A stretch of 64,000 bases of DNA, taken from Pelagibacteraceae bacterium AG-414-E02 (GTDB lineage: Bacteria > Pseudomonadota > Alphaproteobacteria > Pelagibacterales > Pelagibacteraceae). Below, one piece after another: positions 1 to 8,280 of this stretch. Numbering within the stretch: position 1 is the first letter of the stretch; each line of letters starts with the position of its first letter. The translations under genes and the position numbers were made by a program. Under the pieces are notes generated by a model. It was not told where the DNA came from. It did not search any database and saw nothing but the letters and a program-made list of their open reading frames with translations. The stretch is taken from the NCBI GenBank assembly GCA_003214615.1, contig QCLK01000005.1, positions 62,001 to 126,000 of the forward strand, written 5' to 3'.

Positions 1-1067
1 CTTAAATCTCCAATTCTTCCATTAGTGCAACTTCCTATAAAAATTTTGTCAACTTTAATATCAGTTATTTTTGTATTTGGTTTAAGCCCCATATAATTTA
101 ATGAACGATTCATTGATGCTTTTTTATCTGCGTCTAATTCTTTTTCTGGGTCTGGAACAACTCCTGTGACTTTAACAACATCTTGAGGAGAAGTTCCCCA
201 TGTAACCATTGGGCTAATGTCATCTCCTTTAATTTCAACTTCTTTATCGAATTTGGCTTCTTTATCTGATTTAAGACCAGACCAATATTCAATTGCCTTA
301 TCCCAGTCTGTACCTTTAGGAGACATAGGTTTGTCTTTTAAATACTGAAAAGTTTTTTCATCAGGAGCTATCAATCCTGCTCTAGCACCTGCTTCTATTG
401 ACATGTTACAGATCGTCATTCGTTGTTCAATGTTCAAACTTTCGATTACAGGTCCAGCATATTCTATGACGCACCCTGTTCCTCCAGCGGTTCCTATTTT
501 TCCTATTGTTTGTAAAATTACATCTTTAGCTGTAACACCATTTGCTAACTTTCCTATTACTTTTATACAAAGATTTTTTGATTTTTTTTGCATCAAAGTT
601 TGAGTTGCTAGGACGTGTTCAACTTCAGAAGTTCCAATACCAAATGCTAATGCACCAAAAGCTCCATGTGTTGCTGTATGACTATCACCACAAACTATTA
701 TAGTTCCTGGCTGGGTAAATCCTTGCTCTGGTCCAATAATATGAACAATTCCTTGTCGCTTATCTTGCATATTAAAAAGTTTTATCCCAAAATCATTGCA
801 ATTTTTTTCAAGTGCCTCAACTTGAATTTTAGATTCTTGATCATCTATACCTTTTGATCTATCAGTAGTTGGTACATTATGATCTGCAACAGCCAGGGTA
901 AGATTTGGTTGCCTAACTTTTCTTTTTGATAATCTTAATCCCTCAAAAGCTTGAGGACTTGTTACTTCGTGAATAAGATGTCTGTCAACATATAATAGAG
1001 TGGTTCCATCATCCTGTTGGTGAACTATATGTTCGTTCCAAATTTTATCGTAAAGTGTTTGGGGCAT
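1..1067 (-). CDS. leuC: 3-isopropylmalate dehydratase large subunit (partial, 3' end cut by window)
   Basis: Catalyses isomerisation of 2- to 3-isopropylmalate in leucine synthesis, as a [4Fe-4S] heterodimer with LeuD. The ATG at 1067 opens with [15 protein letters not shown], typical of LeuC N termini, followed by the aconitase-family [20 protein letters not shown] region. The last codons in the window read [12 protein letters not shown], which contains the first iron-sulfur cysteine; the other two ligands and about a quarter of the protein lie beyond position 1. It is absent from the ORF track only because its stop is outside. It follows rplS on the same strand with a 12 bp gap. leuD is not visible. 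Confidence 0.96.
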   Translation of the reverse strand, partial: MPQTLYDKIWNEHIVHQQDDGTTLLYVDRHLIHEVTSPQAFEGLRLSKRKVRQPNLTLAVADHNVPTTDRSKGIDDQESKIQVEALEKNCNDFGIKLFNMQDKRQGIVHIIGPEQGFTQPGTIIVCGDSHTATHGAFGALAFGIGTSEVEHVLATQTLMQKKSKNLCIKVIGKLANGVTAKDVILQTIGKIGTAGGTGCVIEYAGPVIESLNIEQRMTICNMSIEAGARAGLIAPDEKTFQYLKDKPMSPKGTDWDKAIEYWSGLKSDKEAKFDKEVEIKGDDISPMVTWGTSPQDVVKVTGVVPDPEKELDADKKASMNRSLNYMGLKPNTKITDIKVDKIFIGSCTNGRIGDL

Positions 1068-1079
1068 TATAAAAAAAAA

Positions 1080-1631
1080 TTATTTTTTCTTTTTTTTTAA
1101 TTCTTCTTTTTTGAGTTCAGTTTTTGCAGCTTCTTTTTTAGGCTCTGCTTTTGGAGCTGCTGCTTTAGGTTCCTCTTTTTTAGGCTCTGCCTTTAATTCT
1201 TGAGTCTCAACAGAAGGTTCCTTCACAATTTCTGCTTCGGGGGCTTGCTCAGATATATCTACACCAATTCTTTTTTTTATTTTTTCTGAAATTCTAGCTG
1301 ACTTACCTTTTCGATCTCTTAAATAATATAACTTTGCCTTTCTAACCTCGCCCGAGCGTATTACCTTAATAGAACCAATAACGGGACTATATAAAGCAAA
1401 TGTTCTTTCAACACCTTCGCCAAATGAAATTTTTCTCACTGTAAATGAAGAATTTATATTTCTATTTTTCTTTGCAATACATACTCCTTCAAAATATTGA
1501 ATTCTTTCCCTTTTTCCCTCAACAATTCTTACTCCAATTTTAATAGTATCTCCTGCAAAAAATTCAGGAATTTTCTTTTTTGCTAAAATTTTTTTTACTA
1601 TCGAGTTATTTATTTCTTCAATATTTTTCAT
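1080..1631 (-). CDS. rplS: 50S ribosomal protein L19 with Lys/Glu/Ala/Pro-rich C-terminal tail
   Basis: L19 lies at the 30S/50S interface. Residues 1-115 are a normal L19 core, with [22 protein letters not shown] near the start and the signature [17 protein letters not shown] at about 98-114. The family is usually about 115-130 residues; here it is 183, because a low-complexity tail rich in [16 protein letters not shown]-like units fills roughly residues 130-183. The tail is nearly identical in DNA to part of the rpsP tail. The ATG overlaps the trmD stop by 4 nt (ATGA), so translation is probably coupled. Ribosomal identity is certain; the function of the tail is unknown. Confidence 0.97.
   Translation of the reverse strand: MKNIEEINNSIVKKILAKKKIPEFFAGDTIKIGVRIVEGKRERIQYFEGVCIAKKNRNINSSFTVRKISFGEGVERTFALYSPVIGSIKVIRSGEVRKAKLYYLRDRKGKSARISEKIKKRIGVDISEQAPEAEIVKEPSVETQELKAEPKKEEPKAAAPKAEPKKEAAKTELKKEELKKKKK
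1131..1191 (-). repeat. copy 1 of a ~55 bp repeat shared with rpsP (encodes [19 protein letters not shown])
   Basis: The stretch ggctctgcttttggagctgc and its downstream sequence reappears near 2388-2438 inside rpsP with a single visible mismatch in about 50 bp. Both copies are read in the same frame as Lys/Glu/Pro/Ala repeats. This much identity between two otherwise unrelated ribosomal protein genes suggests recent duplication or gene conversion within the operon. Confidence 0.85.
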
Positions 1632-2317
1632 TTGTTTTTCTTATATTTTTCCCATAAATCAGGACGCCGGCGTCGTGTTATATCCTCTGATTGATGTAAA
1701 CGCCAGCCTTTAATTTTAGCGTGATCTCCAGTTAATAATACATCGGGAACATCCTTTTTTTCCCATTTTTGAGGTTTAGTATACTGCGGATATTCTAATA
1801 AATTCTTTTCAAAGCTTTCTTCGGTTAAAGACTCAAAATTTCCTACCACACCTGGAATTAATCTAACCACTGTATCAATTATTAGTAGGGCACCAATTTC
1901 GCCCCCTGACAAAACAAAATCTCCAACGCTCACTTCTTCTATATTTCTTGTTTCTAACAATCTTTGATCTACTCCTTCAAAATGTCCACATATAATGTTT
2001 ATATTTTTCTCTAACATTTTTTTTGCACTACTTTGGTCAAACTTTTTTCCTTTTGGTGATAAGTAAATAGTTGTTTCATTTTTGCTATTAATATTGTTGT
2101 CCAAAGAATTAGCTATAATATCTGCTCGCATTAACATTCCACTGCCTCCTCCAAAAGGAGTATCATCCACGGTCTTATGTTTATCTAGAGCATAATCTCT
2201 AATATTTACTACTTCCAATGACCATAGTTTTTTTTCAAGTGCTTTTTTATATAAACCACTACCTAATGGTCCTGGAAATAATTCAGGGTATAAAGTAAAT
2301 ACTTTTGCCTTCCACAT
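1628..2317 (-). CDS. trmD: tRNA (guanine-N1)-methyltransferase
   Basis: Methylates G37 of tRNAs next to the anticodon using S-adenosylmethionine, which prevents +1 frameshifting. The 229-residue length is normal. Visible SPOUT/TrmD motifs are the [13 protein letters not shown] block at about 51-63, [13 protein letters not shown] near 110, and the trefoil-knot SAM loop [19 protein letters not shown] at about 129-147. It starts directly after the rpsP stop and overlaps rplS by 4 nt. rimM, which normally sits between rpsP and trmD in proteobacteria, is absent from this position. Confidence 0.97.
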   Translation of the reverse strand: MWKAKVFTLYPELFPGPLGSGLYKKALEKKLWSLEVVNIRDYALDKHKTVDDTPFGGGSGMLMRADIIANSLDNNINSKNETTIYLSPKGKKFDQSSAKKMLEKNINIICGHFEGVDQRLLETRNIEEVSVGDFVLSGGEIGALLIIDTVVRLIPGVVGNFESLTEESFEKNLLEYPQYTKPQKWEKKDVPDVLLTGDHAKIKGWRLHQSEDITRRRRPDLWEKYKKNK

Positions 2318-2827
2318 TTATTTTTTCTTTGGCTCTTCTTTCTTTGGTTCGGTTGTTGCAGCTTCTTTTTTTGGTTCCTCTTTTTTAGGCTCTGCTTTTG
2401 GCGCTGCTGCTTTAGGTTCCTCTTTTTTAGGCTCTGCTTTTGGCGCTTCTTTCTTTGGTTCAGTTGTTGCAGCTTCTTTTTTTGGTGCTTCGGCTGCTGG
2501 TTTTCCACCTTCTGACTTATCTTTTTTTCTATCTTTTTTAGGAATTGCCTTAAGTGGATTATTTCCTTTAGGTGGCATTGGATAAAGTTGAGCTTCTCCT
2601 AATATTCTAGAAACTCTTAAAGTTGGTTTAGCACCCTTGCTAATCCAATGTTTTATTCTCTCTGCTTCTAAATTTACTCTCTCTTTTTTTGTTTTCGGAA
2701 GTAATGGATTAAAAAAACCTACCTTTTCAATAAATCTACCGTCTCTTGGGAATCTACTGTCCGCAACCACAATCTTATAAACTGGTCTCTTTTTAGCTCC
2801 AGCCATTGATAATCTAATTTTTAACAT
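2318..2827 (-). CDS. rpsP: 30S ribosomal protein S16 with long Lys/Glu/Ala/Pro-rich tail
   Basis: S16 is a 30S assembly protein. Residues 1-85 match the family: [20 protein letters not shown], then [19 protein letters not shown]. Typical S16 is about 80-100 residues; this one is 169. From about residue 97 it becomes [12 protein letters not shown] and then repeated [13 protein letters not shown] and [10 protein letters not shown] units. It is first in the rpsP-trmD-rplS operon, 20 bp after the NTF2-like gene. The alternative-frame ORF at 2263-2508 is only a shadow of this repetitive tail. Confidence 0.97.
   Translation of the reverse strand: MLKIRLSMAGAKKRPVYKIVVADSRFPRDGRFIEKVGFFNPLLPKTKKERVNLEAERIKHWISKGAKPTLRVSRILGEAQLYPMPPKGNNPLKAIPKKDRKKDKSEGGKPAAEAPKKEAATTEPKKEAPKAEPKKEEPKAAAPKAEPKKEEPKKEAATTEPKKEEPKKK
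2376..2440 (-). repeat. copy 2 of the ~55 bp repeat shared with rplS, inside internally repetitive rpsP tail
   Basis: Contains the same ggttcctcttttttaggctc / gctgctgctttaggttcctc units found in rplS. rpsP itself repeats the surrounding motif: gcttctttttttggt and ttctttggttcggttgttgc-like segments occur twice, encoding AATTEPKKE twice. This is coding repeat DNA, not a CRISPR or intergenic repeat. Confidence 0.85.
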
Positions 2828-2847
2828 ATGTTTTTATTTCCTTTCTT

Positions 2848-3168
2848 TTATTTCGGCAACTTTGTAGCACCAGTTTCCATATAAACAACTTTTCCATCTT
2901 TATATTTATAGTAAGTCATTACAGCTTCTTTATTTCCATCTTTATAACTTGTAAAAGCATGCCCGAATCCAACTTCATCATTTTCAAAAAGCACTCTAAC
3001 TTTTTCCATTTGGACATCTTTCATGCCTAACCATTTTAAAATATCTTGTTTACCTAGTTTTTTTCCAGATGCGTGCATTAAAAATTGATAATCATCATGT
3101 ATCAACTTTTCTCCTGCAGCCACGTCTCCATCGTTTACTATTTTTGACATTTTTTCTATTATTGACAT
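2848..3168 (-). CDS. NTF2-like/SnoaL-fold protein of unknown function
   Basis: A 106-residue soluble protein starting MSIIEKMSKIVNDGDV with no signal peptide. The pattern of an N-terminal helix, the DYQFLMHASGKKLGKQDILKWLG segment and paired strands ending in YYKYKDGKVVYMETGATKLPK resembles the SnoaL/DUF4440 (NTF2) cone fold, which can bind small ligands or act as a polyketide cyclase or isomerase. It sits between ffh and rpsP, 12 bp after ffh and 20 bp before rpsP, so it is probably cotranscribed with translation and secretion genes. No catalytic residues can be assigned; the fold call is inferred from pattern only. Confidence 0.75.
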   Translation of the reverse strand: MSIIEKMSKIVNDGDVAAGEKLIHDDYQFLMHASGKKLGKQDILKWLGMKDVQMEKVRVLFENDEVGFGHAFTSYKDGNKEAVMTYYKYKDGKVVYMETGATKLPK

Positions 3169-3180
3169 ATTTTTTCCTTT

Positions 3181-4527
3181 CTATTTTAGTTGGTTAAGAA
3201 TATCTGGAGGTATCCCGTCTTTATGACCACCTTTAGACATTTTTTTCATCATGTTGGTCATCATTTTAAATTGTTTTAACAATTTATTTATAGTGGCTGT
3301 ATCTGCTCCTGAGCCACTAGAAATTCTTTTTTTTCTTGATCCATTAATAATTTTTGGATCCAATCTCTCTTCTTTAGTCATTGACAAAATAATTGCTTCA
3401 TTAATTTTAATAATATTTTCATCTATATTCGCGTTATCCATTTGTTTTTTTATTTTAGATACTCCTGGAAGCATGGATAATACTCCCTCCATTCCACCCA
3501 TTTTTTTCATTTGTCTTAGTTGGTTTAAGTAATCTTCCATAGAAAAAGAACCGGACTTTAAACTTTCTTCGGTTTTTTTAATTTTTTCTTCATCAAGATC
3601 CTGTGTCGCTTTTTCTACTAGAGAAACAACATCTCCCATGCCTAAAATTCTATTAGCTATTCTATCTGGATAAAAAACATCAAATTGTTCAATTTTTTCA
3701 CCAGTTCCCATAAATTTAATTGGAGTATTTGTTGCAAATTTCATACTTAATGCAGCACCTCCTCTACCATCTCCATCTACTCTAGTTAAAATAATGCTAC
3801 TTAAATCTACAGCTTTTTTAAATTCTTGAGCTACATTGACAGCTACTTGTCCTGTTAAAGAATCTGCAACTAAAATTGTTTCGGTTGGATTTGTTAAAGA
3901 TTTAATTTCTTTAATTTCATTCATCATAGATAAATCAATTTGAGTTCTGCCAGCAGTATCAAAAATTATTGTATCAACTCCACTTAATGATGCTGCATTA
4001 AGAGCTCGTTTAGCAATATCAATTGGCAATTGATCTTTAACTATAGGCAAAGTTTGTATTGAATTTTTTTCACCTAATATATTTAATTGTTCTTGCGCTG
4101 CAGGCCTGTAAACATCCAAACTAACTAGTAAAGATTTTTTTTTGTTATTTTTTTCTATATATTTGGCTAGTTTTGCTGCCGTTGTTGTTTTTCCTGATCC
4201 TTGTAATCCAACTAACATTAAACAAACTGGAGGAACAGCATTAAGATTTATTTCAGAATTAGTATCGCCGAGAATTTTTACAATCTCATCAAAAACAACT
4301 TTAATTATCATTTGGCCAGGTGTTGTTGACCTAATAATTTCCTGACCTATTGCCTTAGGTTTAATATTTTTAATTAATTCTTTTGCAACTGGTAATGCTA
4401 CATCTGCTTCTAATAATGCTTGACGTATTTTTCGTAAACCCTCATCGACCTGTGCTTCGTCAAGTGAAGGTGCTTTTTTTAAAGAACTAAAAATTTCTTC
4501 AAACTTATTTGTTAAATTTTCAAACAT
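3181..4527 (-). CDS. ffh: signal recognition particle protein Ffh (SRP54)
   Basis: GTPase that binds signal sequences of nascent inner-membrane proteins together with SRP RNA and docks on FtsY. 448 residues, normal size. The N domain spans about 1-95; the G domain has the P-loop VGLQGSGKTTTAAKL at about 107-120, DTAGR, and TRVDGDGRGGAAL, where most Ffh read TK-D-G. A Met-rich M domain with SMLPGVSKIKKQM and NGSRKKRISSGSG precedes a C terminus ending in MMKKMSKGGHKDG. The ATG at 4527 follows a strongly structured element at 4545-4640. Its receptor ftsY lies 1 kb away on the other strand. Confidence 0.98.
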   Translation of the reverse strand: MFENLTNKFEEIFSSLKKAPSLDEAQVDEGLRKIRQALLEADVALPVAKELIKNIKPKAIGQEIIRSTTPGQMIIKVVFDEIVKILGDTNSEINLNAVPPVCLMLVGLQGSGKTTTAAKLAKYIEKNNKKKSLLVSLDVYRPAAQEQLNILGEKNSIQTLPIVKDQLPIDIAKRALNAASLSGVDTIIFDTAGRTQIDLSMMNEIKEIKSLTNPTETILVADSLTGQVAVNVAQEFKKAVDLSSIILTRVDGDGRGGAALSMKFATNTPIKFMGTGEKIEQFDVFYPDRIANRILGMGDVVSLVEKATQDLDEEKIKKTEESLKSGSFSMEDYLNQLRQMKKMGGMEGVLSMLPGVSKIKKQMDNANIDENIIKINEAIILSMTKEERLDPKIINGSRKKRISSGSGADTATINKLLKQFKMMTNMMKKMSKGGHKDGIPPDILNQLK

Positions 4528-4544
4528 AATTTATTTATTCCAAC

Positions 4545-4640
4545 AAAAATCGCACTAGTGGGCGAACCTTCGCTGACTAGTGTCGATCCCCTTGTTGCCA
4601 AGAGCACCGCAAAAACTATCTTTTGCGGGAATAGCGAGCA
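4545..4640 (-). ncRNA. candidate structured leader or small RNA upstream of ffh (three hairpins, U-tract)
   Basis: Read on the minus strand, three hairpins follow one another. The first is CCGCAAAA-gatagt-TTTTGCGG (8 bp, 4628-4607). The second is CUCUUG-GCAA-CAAGGG (4604-4589), closed by a GNRA tetraloop and containing a U-G wobble. The third has outer arms ATCG and CGAT plus CACTAGT and ACTAGTG (about 4586-4550) enclosing GCGA-aggt-TCGC. Five U residues follow, ending about 18 nt before the ffh ATG. The terminator-like end suggests a short RNA gene or an attenuator for ffh. The SRP-RNA AGCAG/GGAAG core is absent, so it is not an obvious 4.5S RNA. I recall a published Pelagibacter motif upstream of ffh but cannot verify it here. 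Confidence 0.65.
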
Positions 4641-4691
4641 AAATACATATTGAGGTTTAAAAAGTCAATCAATAAAGATAAAACTTAAAAT

Positions 4692-5519
4692 ATGAATAAT
4701 TTAGATGCTTATAAAATGGACGGATTGGGTAATGACTTCATTATATTTGATAAAAGGCAAAAACCTTTTTCCCTTACTAAGGAACAAATAATCAAAATTT
4801 CAGATAGAAATAACATTGGATGTGATCAAGTAATTTTTATTGATAAAGATAAAAGCAGCAATGTCTTCTTAAAATTTTATAACTCGGATGGTGGAGAAAT
4901 TTCTGCATGTGGAAATGGTAGTAGATGTGCTGCATATTTATTGATGAGAGAAAATAATAGTAAAAAAATATCTTTAAAAACAAAAGCTGGAATTTTGGAA
5001 GCTGAACTAAATGAAAAAAATTTAGTAAAAATAAATATGGGTCAACCTAATTTTGTATGGGATAAAATACCATTGTTAAAAAAAATGGATAATAAAAATT
5101 TAAAAATAAAAATTAATAGTAATGACGGAAATGAACTTGTAGGAGGATTTGCTTTAAGTGTTGGAAATCCACATGTGGTTTTTTTTGTTAAAAATTATAA
5201 TCAATTTAATTTGCAAGAAATTGGTCCTAAAATAGAAAACCACAATTATTTTCCCGAAAAATGCAATGTAACTTTAGCTAGTGTTAAAAATAAAAAACAC
5301 ATGAAAATAAAAGTTTGGGAACGCGGTGCTGGTTTAACTAAGGCATGCGGAACTGCTGCGTGTGCTGCGGCAGTAGCGGGTGTAGATTTAAAATTTTGTG
5401 AAAGAAATGTAGACATTGAATTTGACGAGGGATTATTAAACATCGACTGGCAAAAAGATAATAATGTCTATATGACAGGCAAAGTTTCAGAAGTTAAAAA
5501 AATTACAGTTAGTATTTAA
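4692..5519 (+). CDS. dapF: diaminopimelate epimerase
   Basis: Converts LL- to meso-diaminopimelate for lysine and peptidoglycan synthesis, without a cofactor, using two cysteines. Both catalytic motifs are present: SACGNGSRCAAY at about residues 73-84 and KACGTAACAAAV near 218. The N terminus MNNLDAYKMDGLGNDFIIFD is standard and 275 residues is the usual size. It is divergent from ffh across a 164 bp gap and followed by ftsY after 2 nt, so dapF-ftsY-MFS form one transcription unit. Confidence 0.98.
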   Translation: MNNLDAYKMDGLGNDFIIFDKRQKPFSLTKEQIIKISDRNNIGCDQVIFIDKDKSSNVFLKFYNSDGGEISACGNGSRCAAYLLMRENNSKKISLKTKAGILEAELNEKNLVKINMGQPNFVWDKIPLLKKMDNKNLKIKINSNDGNELVGGFALSVGNPHVVFFVKNYNQFNLQEIGPKIENHNYFPEKCNVTLASVKNKKHMKIKVWERGAGLTKACGTAACAAAVAGVDLKFCERNVDIEFDEGLLNIDWQKDNNVYMTGKVSEVKKITVSI

Positions 5520-5521
5520 TT

Positions 5522-6436
5522 ATGGGTATTTTTGATAAATTTAAGTTAGGTCTAAGTAAAAGTTCAAAAAATATATCGTCTGGTTTAAACGATTTAATTT
5601 TTAAAAGAAAAATAGATAAAAACATGCTTGATGAATTGGAAGATTTTTTAATTCAATCAGACGTTGGAACTGAATCTGCAAGAGAACTAAGAGAAAAGTT
5701 TGCTAATACCAAAATAGATCCTAAAAATTCTGAAAAAGACAAAATTTTTAAGATCTTTTCTAGTTATGTTTGTGAGATATTAAAACCTCTTGAAAAAAAT
5801 CTAGAAAATTTAAATGAAAATAAACCAAATGTAATTTTAATAGCAGGAGTAAATGGAGTTGGAAAAACTACAACTATTGGAAAATTAGGTAAAATTTTAG
5901 GTCAGAATAATAAGAAAATAGTGTTTGGTGCCGCAGATACTTTTAGAGCTGCAGCAGTAGATCAACTAGAAATTTGGGCAAAAAAAATTAACGCTGATAT
6001 TATTAAATCTGAAGAAGGAGCTGATCCTGCCTCAGTTGCTTATAAATCTCTTGAACATGCTAAAAATAATAATTTTGATTATTTGCTCATTGATACAGCT
6101 GGAAGGCTGCAAAATAAAAAAAATTTAATGGACGAATTTAAAAAAATAACAAAAGTAATTAAAAAAATTGACTCGCATGCACCTCATGAAACTTTTCTTA
6201 TATTGGATGCTACAACCGGCCAAAGTGCAATCAATCAAGTAGAAGAATTTAAAAAAATAACTCCAATAACTGGAATTATTATGACCAAGCTTGATGGTAC
6301 TGCAAAAGGTGGAATTTTATTAGCAATAGGTAAAAAATTTAAATTACCTATAGTAGCCTTAGGTATGGGTGAAAAAGAAGATGATTTGCAAAAATTTAAT
6401 TCGGAATACTTCTCTGATGCATTAATGCATTCTTAA
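5522..6436 (+). CDS. ftsY: SRP receptor FtsY
   Basis: Membrane-associated GTPase that receives the SRP-ribosome complex. 304 residues, a short form without the long acidic A domain seen in enterobacteria. N domain about 1-95; P-loop AGVNGVGKTTTIGKLG at about 108-123; then ADTFRAAAVDQLE, DTAGRLQNK and TKLDGTAKGGILLAI, ending in a GMGEKEDDLQKF closing segment. The next gene starts immediately after its stop codon. Close to ffh, as expected for a functional pair. Confidence 0.98.
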   Translation: MGIFDKFKLGLSKSSKNISSGLNDLIFKRKIDKNMLDELEDFLIQSDVGTESARELREKFANTKIDPKNSEKDKIFKIFSSYVCEILKPLEKNLENLNENKPNVILIAGVNGVGKTTTIGKLGKILGQNNKKIVFGAADTFRAAAVDQLEIWAKKINADIIKSEEGADPASVAYKSLEHAKNNNFDYLLIDTAGRLQNKKNLMDEFKKITKVIKKIDSHAPHETFLILDATTGQSAINQVEEFKKITPITGIIMTKLDGTAKGGILLAIGKKFKLPIVALGMGEKEDDLQKFNSEYFSDALMHS

Positions 6437-7663
6437 ATGAAAAAAATATTTAATTTTGCCCTTTATGATTTTGCAAATTCTGCATTTACCACAATTATTA
6501 TAACTTTTATTTTTGCGACATATTTTGCAAAACAAATTGCTCCTAACCCGGTAATGGGTCAGTCGTATTGGGGGTGGACAATCGGTATCACGGGTTTTTT
6601 AGTAGCAATAATTGGACCAATCGTTGGTTCTTTTGCTGACAGAAAAAACAGAATTGTATTTTTTGTAAGGTGTTTTTCATTGTTATGTATTTTGTTTACT
6701 GCGCTTTTATGGTTTGCAAAACCATCTCAATCCTATCTTTTATATACTTTGATAATTGTTGGTATAGCAAATCTTTTTTATGAATTAAGTCTAATTTTTT
6801 ATAATTCATTATTAAAAGATATTACGAAAAATGAAAATCTAGGAAAATCTTCTGGTTTTGGTTTTGCTCTAGGATATGTGGGTGGAATTATAATTTTACT
6901 TATAAGTATCAAGCTATTTATAGATACGGATAATTTGCCCTTTGGATTAACCAAAGAAGAATCTGAAAATATAAGAGCAATTACATTATTAGTAAGTATT
7001 TGGTTTTTGATATTTTCAATTCCTTTTCTTTTCTTCGTAATAAAAAAAGATAAAAGTAAAAAAAATTATTCGGTCAAATCAGATAATTTAAAAAAATTAC
7101 TTTGGCATAAAAAAATTACTGTTTTAGGAAAATTTTTAATTGCCAGAATGTTATATGCGGACGGTTTAAATGCAATTATTGTAATGGGAGGAATATTTGC
7201 TGTCGGCGTATTTAATCTTGAAATAAAAGATCTTTTAAAACTTTCAATTATCATGAATGTAACTGCTTTTATTGGAGCTTTTATTGGAGGTTTTATAAAT
7301 GATAGGTATGGATCTAAAAATGTAATTATTTTCTCTTTAATTGGACTGATACTTTCTTCGATTGCTATTTTATTTACTTTTAAATCATCTACATTTTTTT
7401 ATCTTGCCGCAATCAACGGTCTATTTATAGGCCCCATACAATCCGCAAGTCGTGTAGTAATAACATCATTGCTAAAAAAAAATAATCAAGGGAAAGGATT
7501 CGGTTTATTTGCGACTTCAGGCAAATTAACATCATTTTTAGGACCTTTATTAGTGAGTACAGTTACTTTTTTAACTTCTAGTCAAAGAGTAGGGTTTTCA
7601 GCTGCTATTATATTATTATTATTAGGATTAATTATTTTACTAAATATCAAAAAAATTAATTAA
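6437..7663 (+). CDS. MFS permease, UMF1/Atg22-like family
   Basis: Integral membrane transporter of 408 residues with about 12 hydrophobic segments. The opening FALYDFANSAFTTIIITFIFATYF matches the UMF1 (YDWANSAF) signature, and SFADRKNR is the loop 2-3 motif of the major facilitator superfamily. The substrate is unknown; family members are annotated as amino-acid or undefined effluxers. It abuts ftsY with no gap, so it is probably the third gene of a dapF-ftsY operon, and overlaps the convergent 7656-8231 gene by 8 nt. Confidence 0.88.
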   Translation: MKKIFNFALYDFANSAFTTIIITFIFATYFAKQIAPNPVMGQSYWGWTIGITGFLVAIIGPIVGSFADRKNRIVFFVRCFSLLCILFTALLWFAKPSQSYLLYTLIIVGIANLFYELSLIFYNSLLKDITKNENLGKSSGFGFALGYVGGIIILLISIKLFIDTDNLPFGLTKEESENIRAITLLVSIWFLIFSIPFLFFVIKKDKSKKNYSVKSDNLKKLLWHKKITVLGKFLIARMLYADGLNAIIVMGGIFAVGVFNLEIKDLLKLSIIMNVTAFIGAFIGGFINDRYGSKNVIIFSLIGLILSSIAILFTFKSSTFFYLAAINGLFIGPIQSASRVVITSLLKKNNQGKGFGLFATSGKLTSFLGPLLVSTVTFLTSSQRVGFSAAIILLLLGLIILLNIKKIN

Positions 7664-8231
7664 TAAGATTTTCTGAAATTAAAGGCTTATAATATGAGCA
7701 TTTATAAGTATCACTCATATTTGTATAGCCGCAGCTTTTTAATAATGAGGATATGTATATTTTGTAATCATTTTCCATTGGAAGTCTTTCGAGTTTGTTT
7801 TCTTTAAGATTAAATTTAAAATTTGATCTAATTGATTTTATTCCACTGATCATTATTAATGTCTCATTATCACTAAGTAAATAATAAGCATAATCTTCGG
7901 GAAATACTGGTAAATTGTAATCTGAACCTAGTTGTTTAACTTTTTTAGGGAACCAATCGTGTGTAATAAGTGGGTTAGTTTTACCAGTTTCGTTGTATAA
8001 AATATACAAATCTTGAGGATAATCTTTTATATAATTAAATTCTGACCCTTTTGCTAAAATCGCTTTCTCCCTAGTTCTAAAATACAAGGTAAATTTATCA
8101 TCATGAGAAAGCATTGTGCCAACATTAAATACTTCTTCAAAATTACTCTTCACGGGGTAAATTTCATCTGAGTTTGCTTGAATATTTAAAAATAAAAAAA
8201 AGAATGTAAAATATAATAATAATTTCTTCAT
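7656..8231 (-). CDS. predicted secreted protein of unknown function
   Basis: 191 residues beginning with a clear signal peptide: two lysines, then LLLYFTFFFLFLNIQANS with probable cleavage near residue 20. The mature part has no motif I recognise; it is rich in aromatic residues and contains three cysteines near the C terminus (SCGYTNMSDTYKCSYY), two of which might form a disulfide in the periplasm. It stands between the MFS gene (convergent) and the alpha/beta hydrolase on the same strand 49 bp upstream. No function is assigned. Confidence 0.75.
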   Translation of the reverse strand: MKKLLLYFTFFFLFLNIQANSDEIYPVKSNFEEVFNVGTMLSHDDKFTLYFRTREKAILAKGSEFNYIKDYPQDLYILYNETGKTNPLITHDWFPKKVKQLGSDYNLPVFPEDYAYYLLSDNETLIMISGIKSIRSNFKFNLKENKLERLPMENDYKIYISSLLKSCGYTNMSDTYKCSYYKPLISENLIN

Positions 8232-8280
8232 TCTTTAAAACTAATATTTAACTGTGTGATTAGATTGTTTAAATTGTGAC

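Noticed and set aside
1-1067. Plus-strand ORFs 403-603 and 666-857
   Set aside because: Both are antisense to the clearly coding leuC frame.
2376-2440. CRISPR-like or intergenic repeat array in rpsP
   Set aside because: The repeats are coding, irregular in spacing and lie inside the S16 reading frame.
2263-2508. 81-aa ORF rich in Gln/Lys overlapping rpsP and trmD
   Set aside because: It is the out-of-frame reading of the repetitive rpsP tail and crosses the trmD start.
4545-4640. Possible SRP (4.5S) RNA next to ffh
   Set aside because: The universal SRP core (AGG...GGAAG..AGCAG) is not found on either strand, so it is called only as an unidentified structured RNA.
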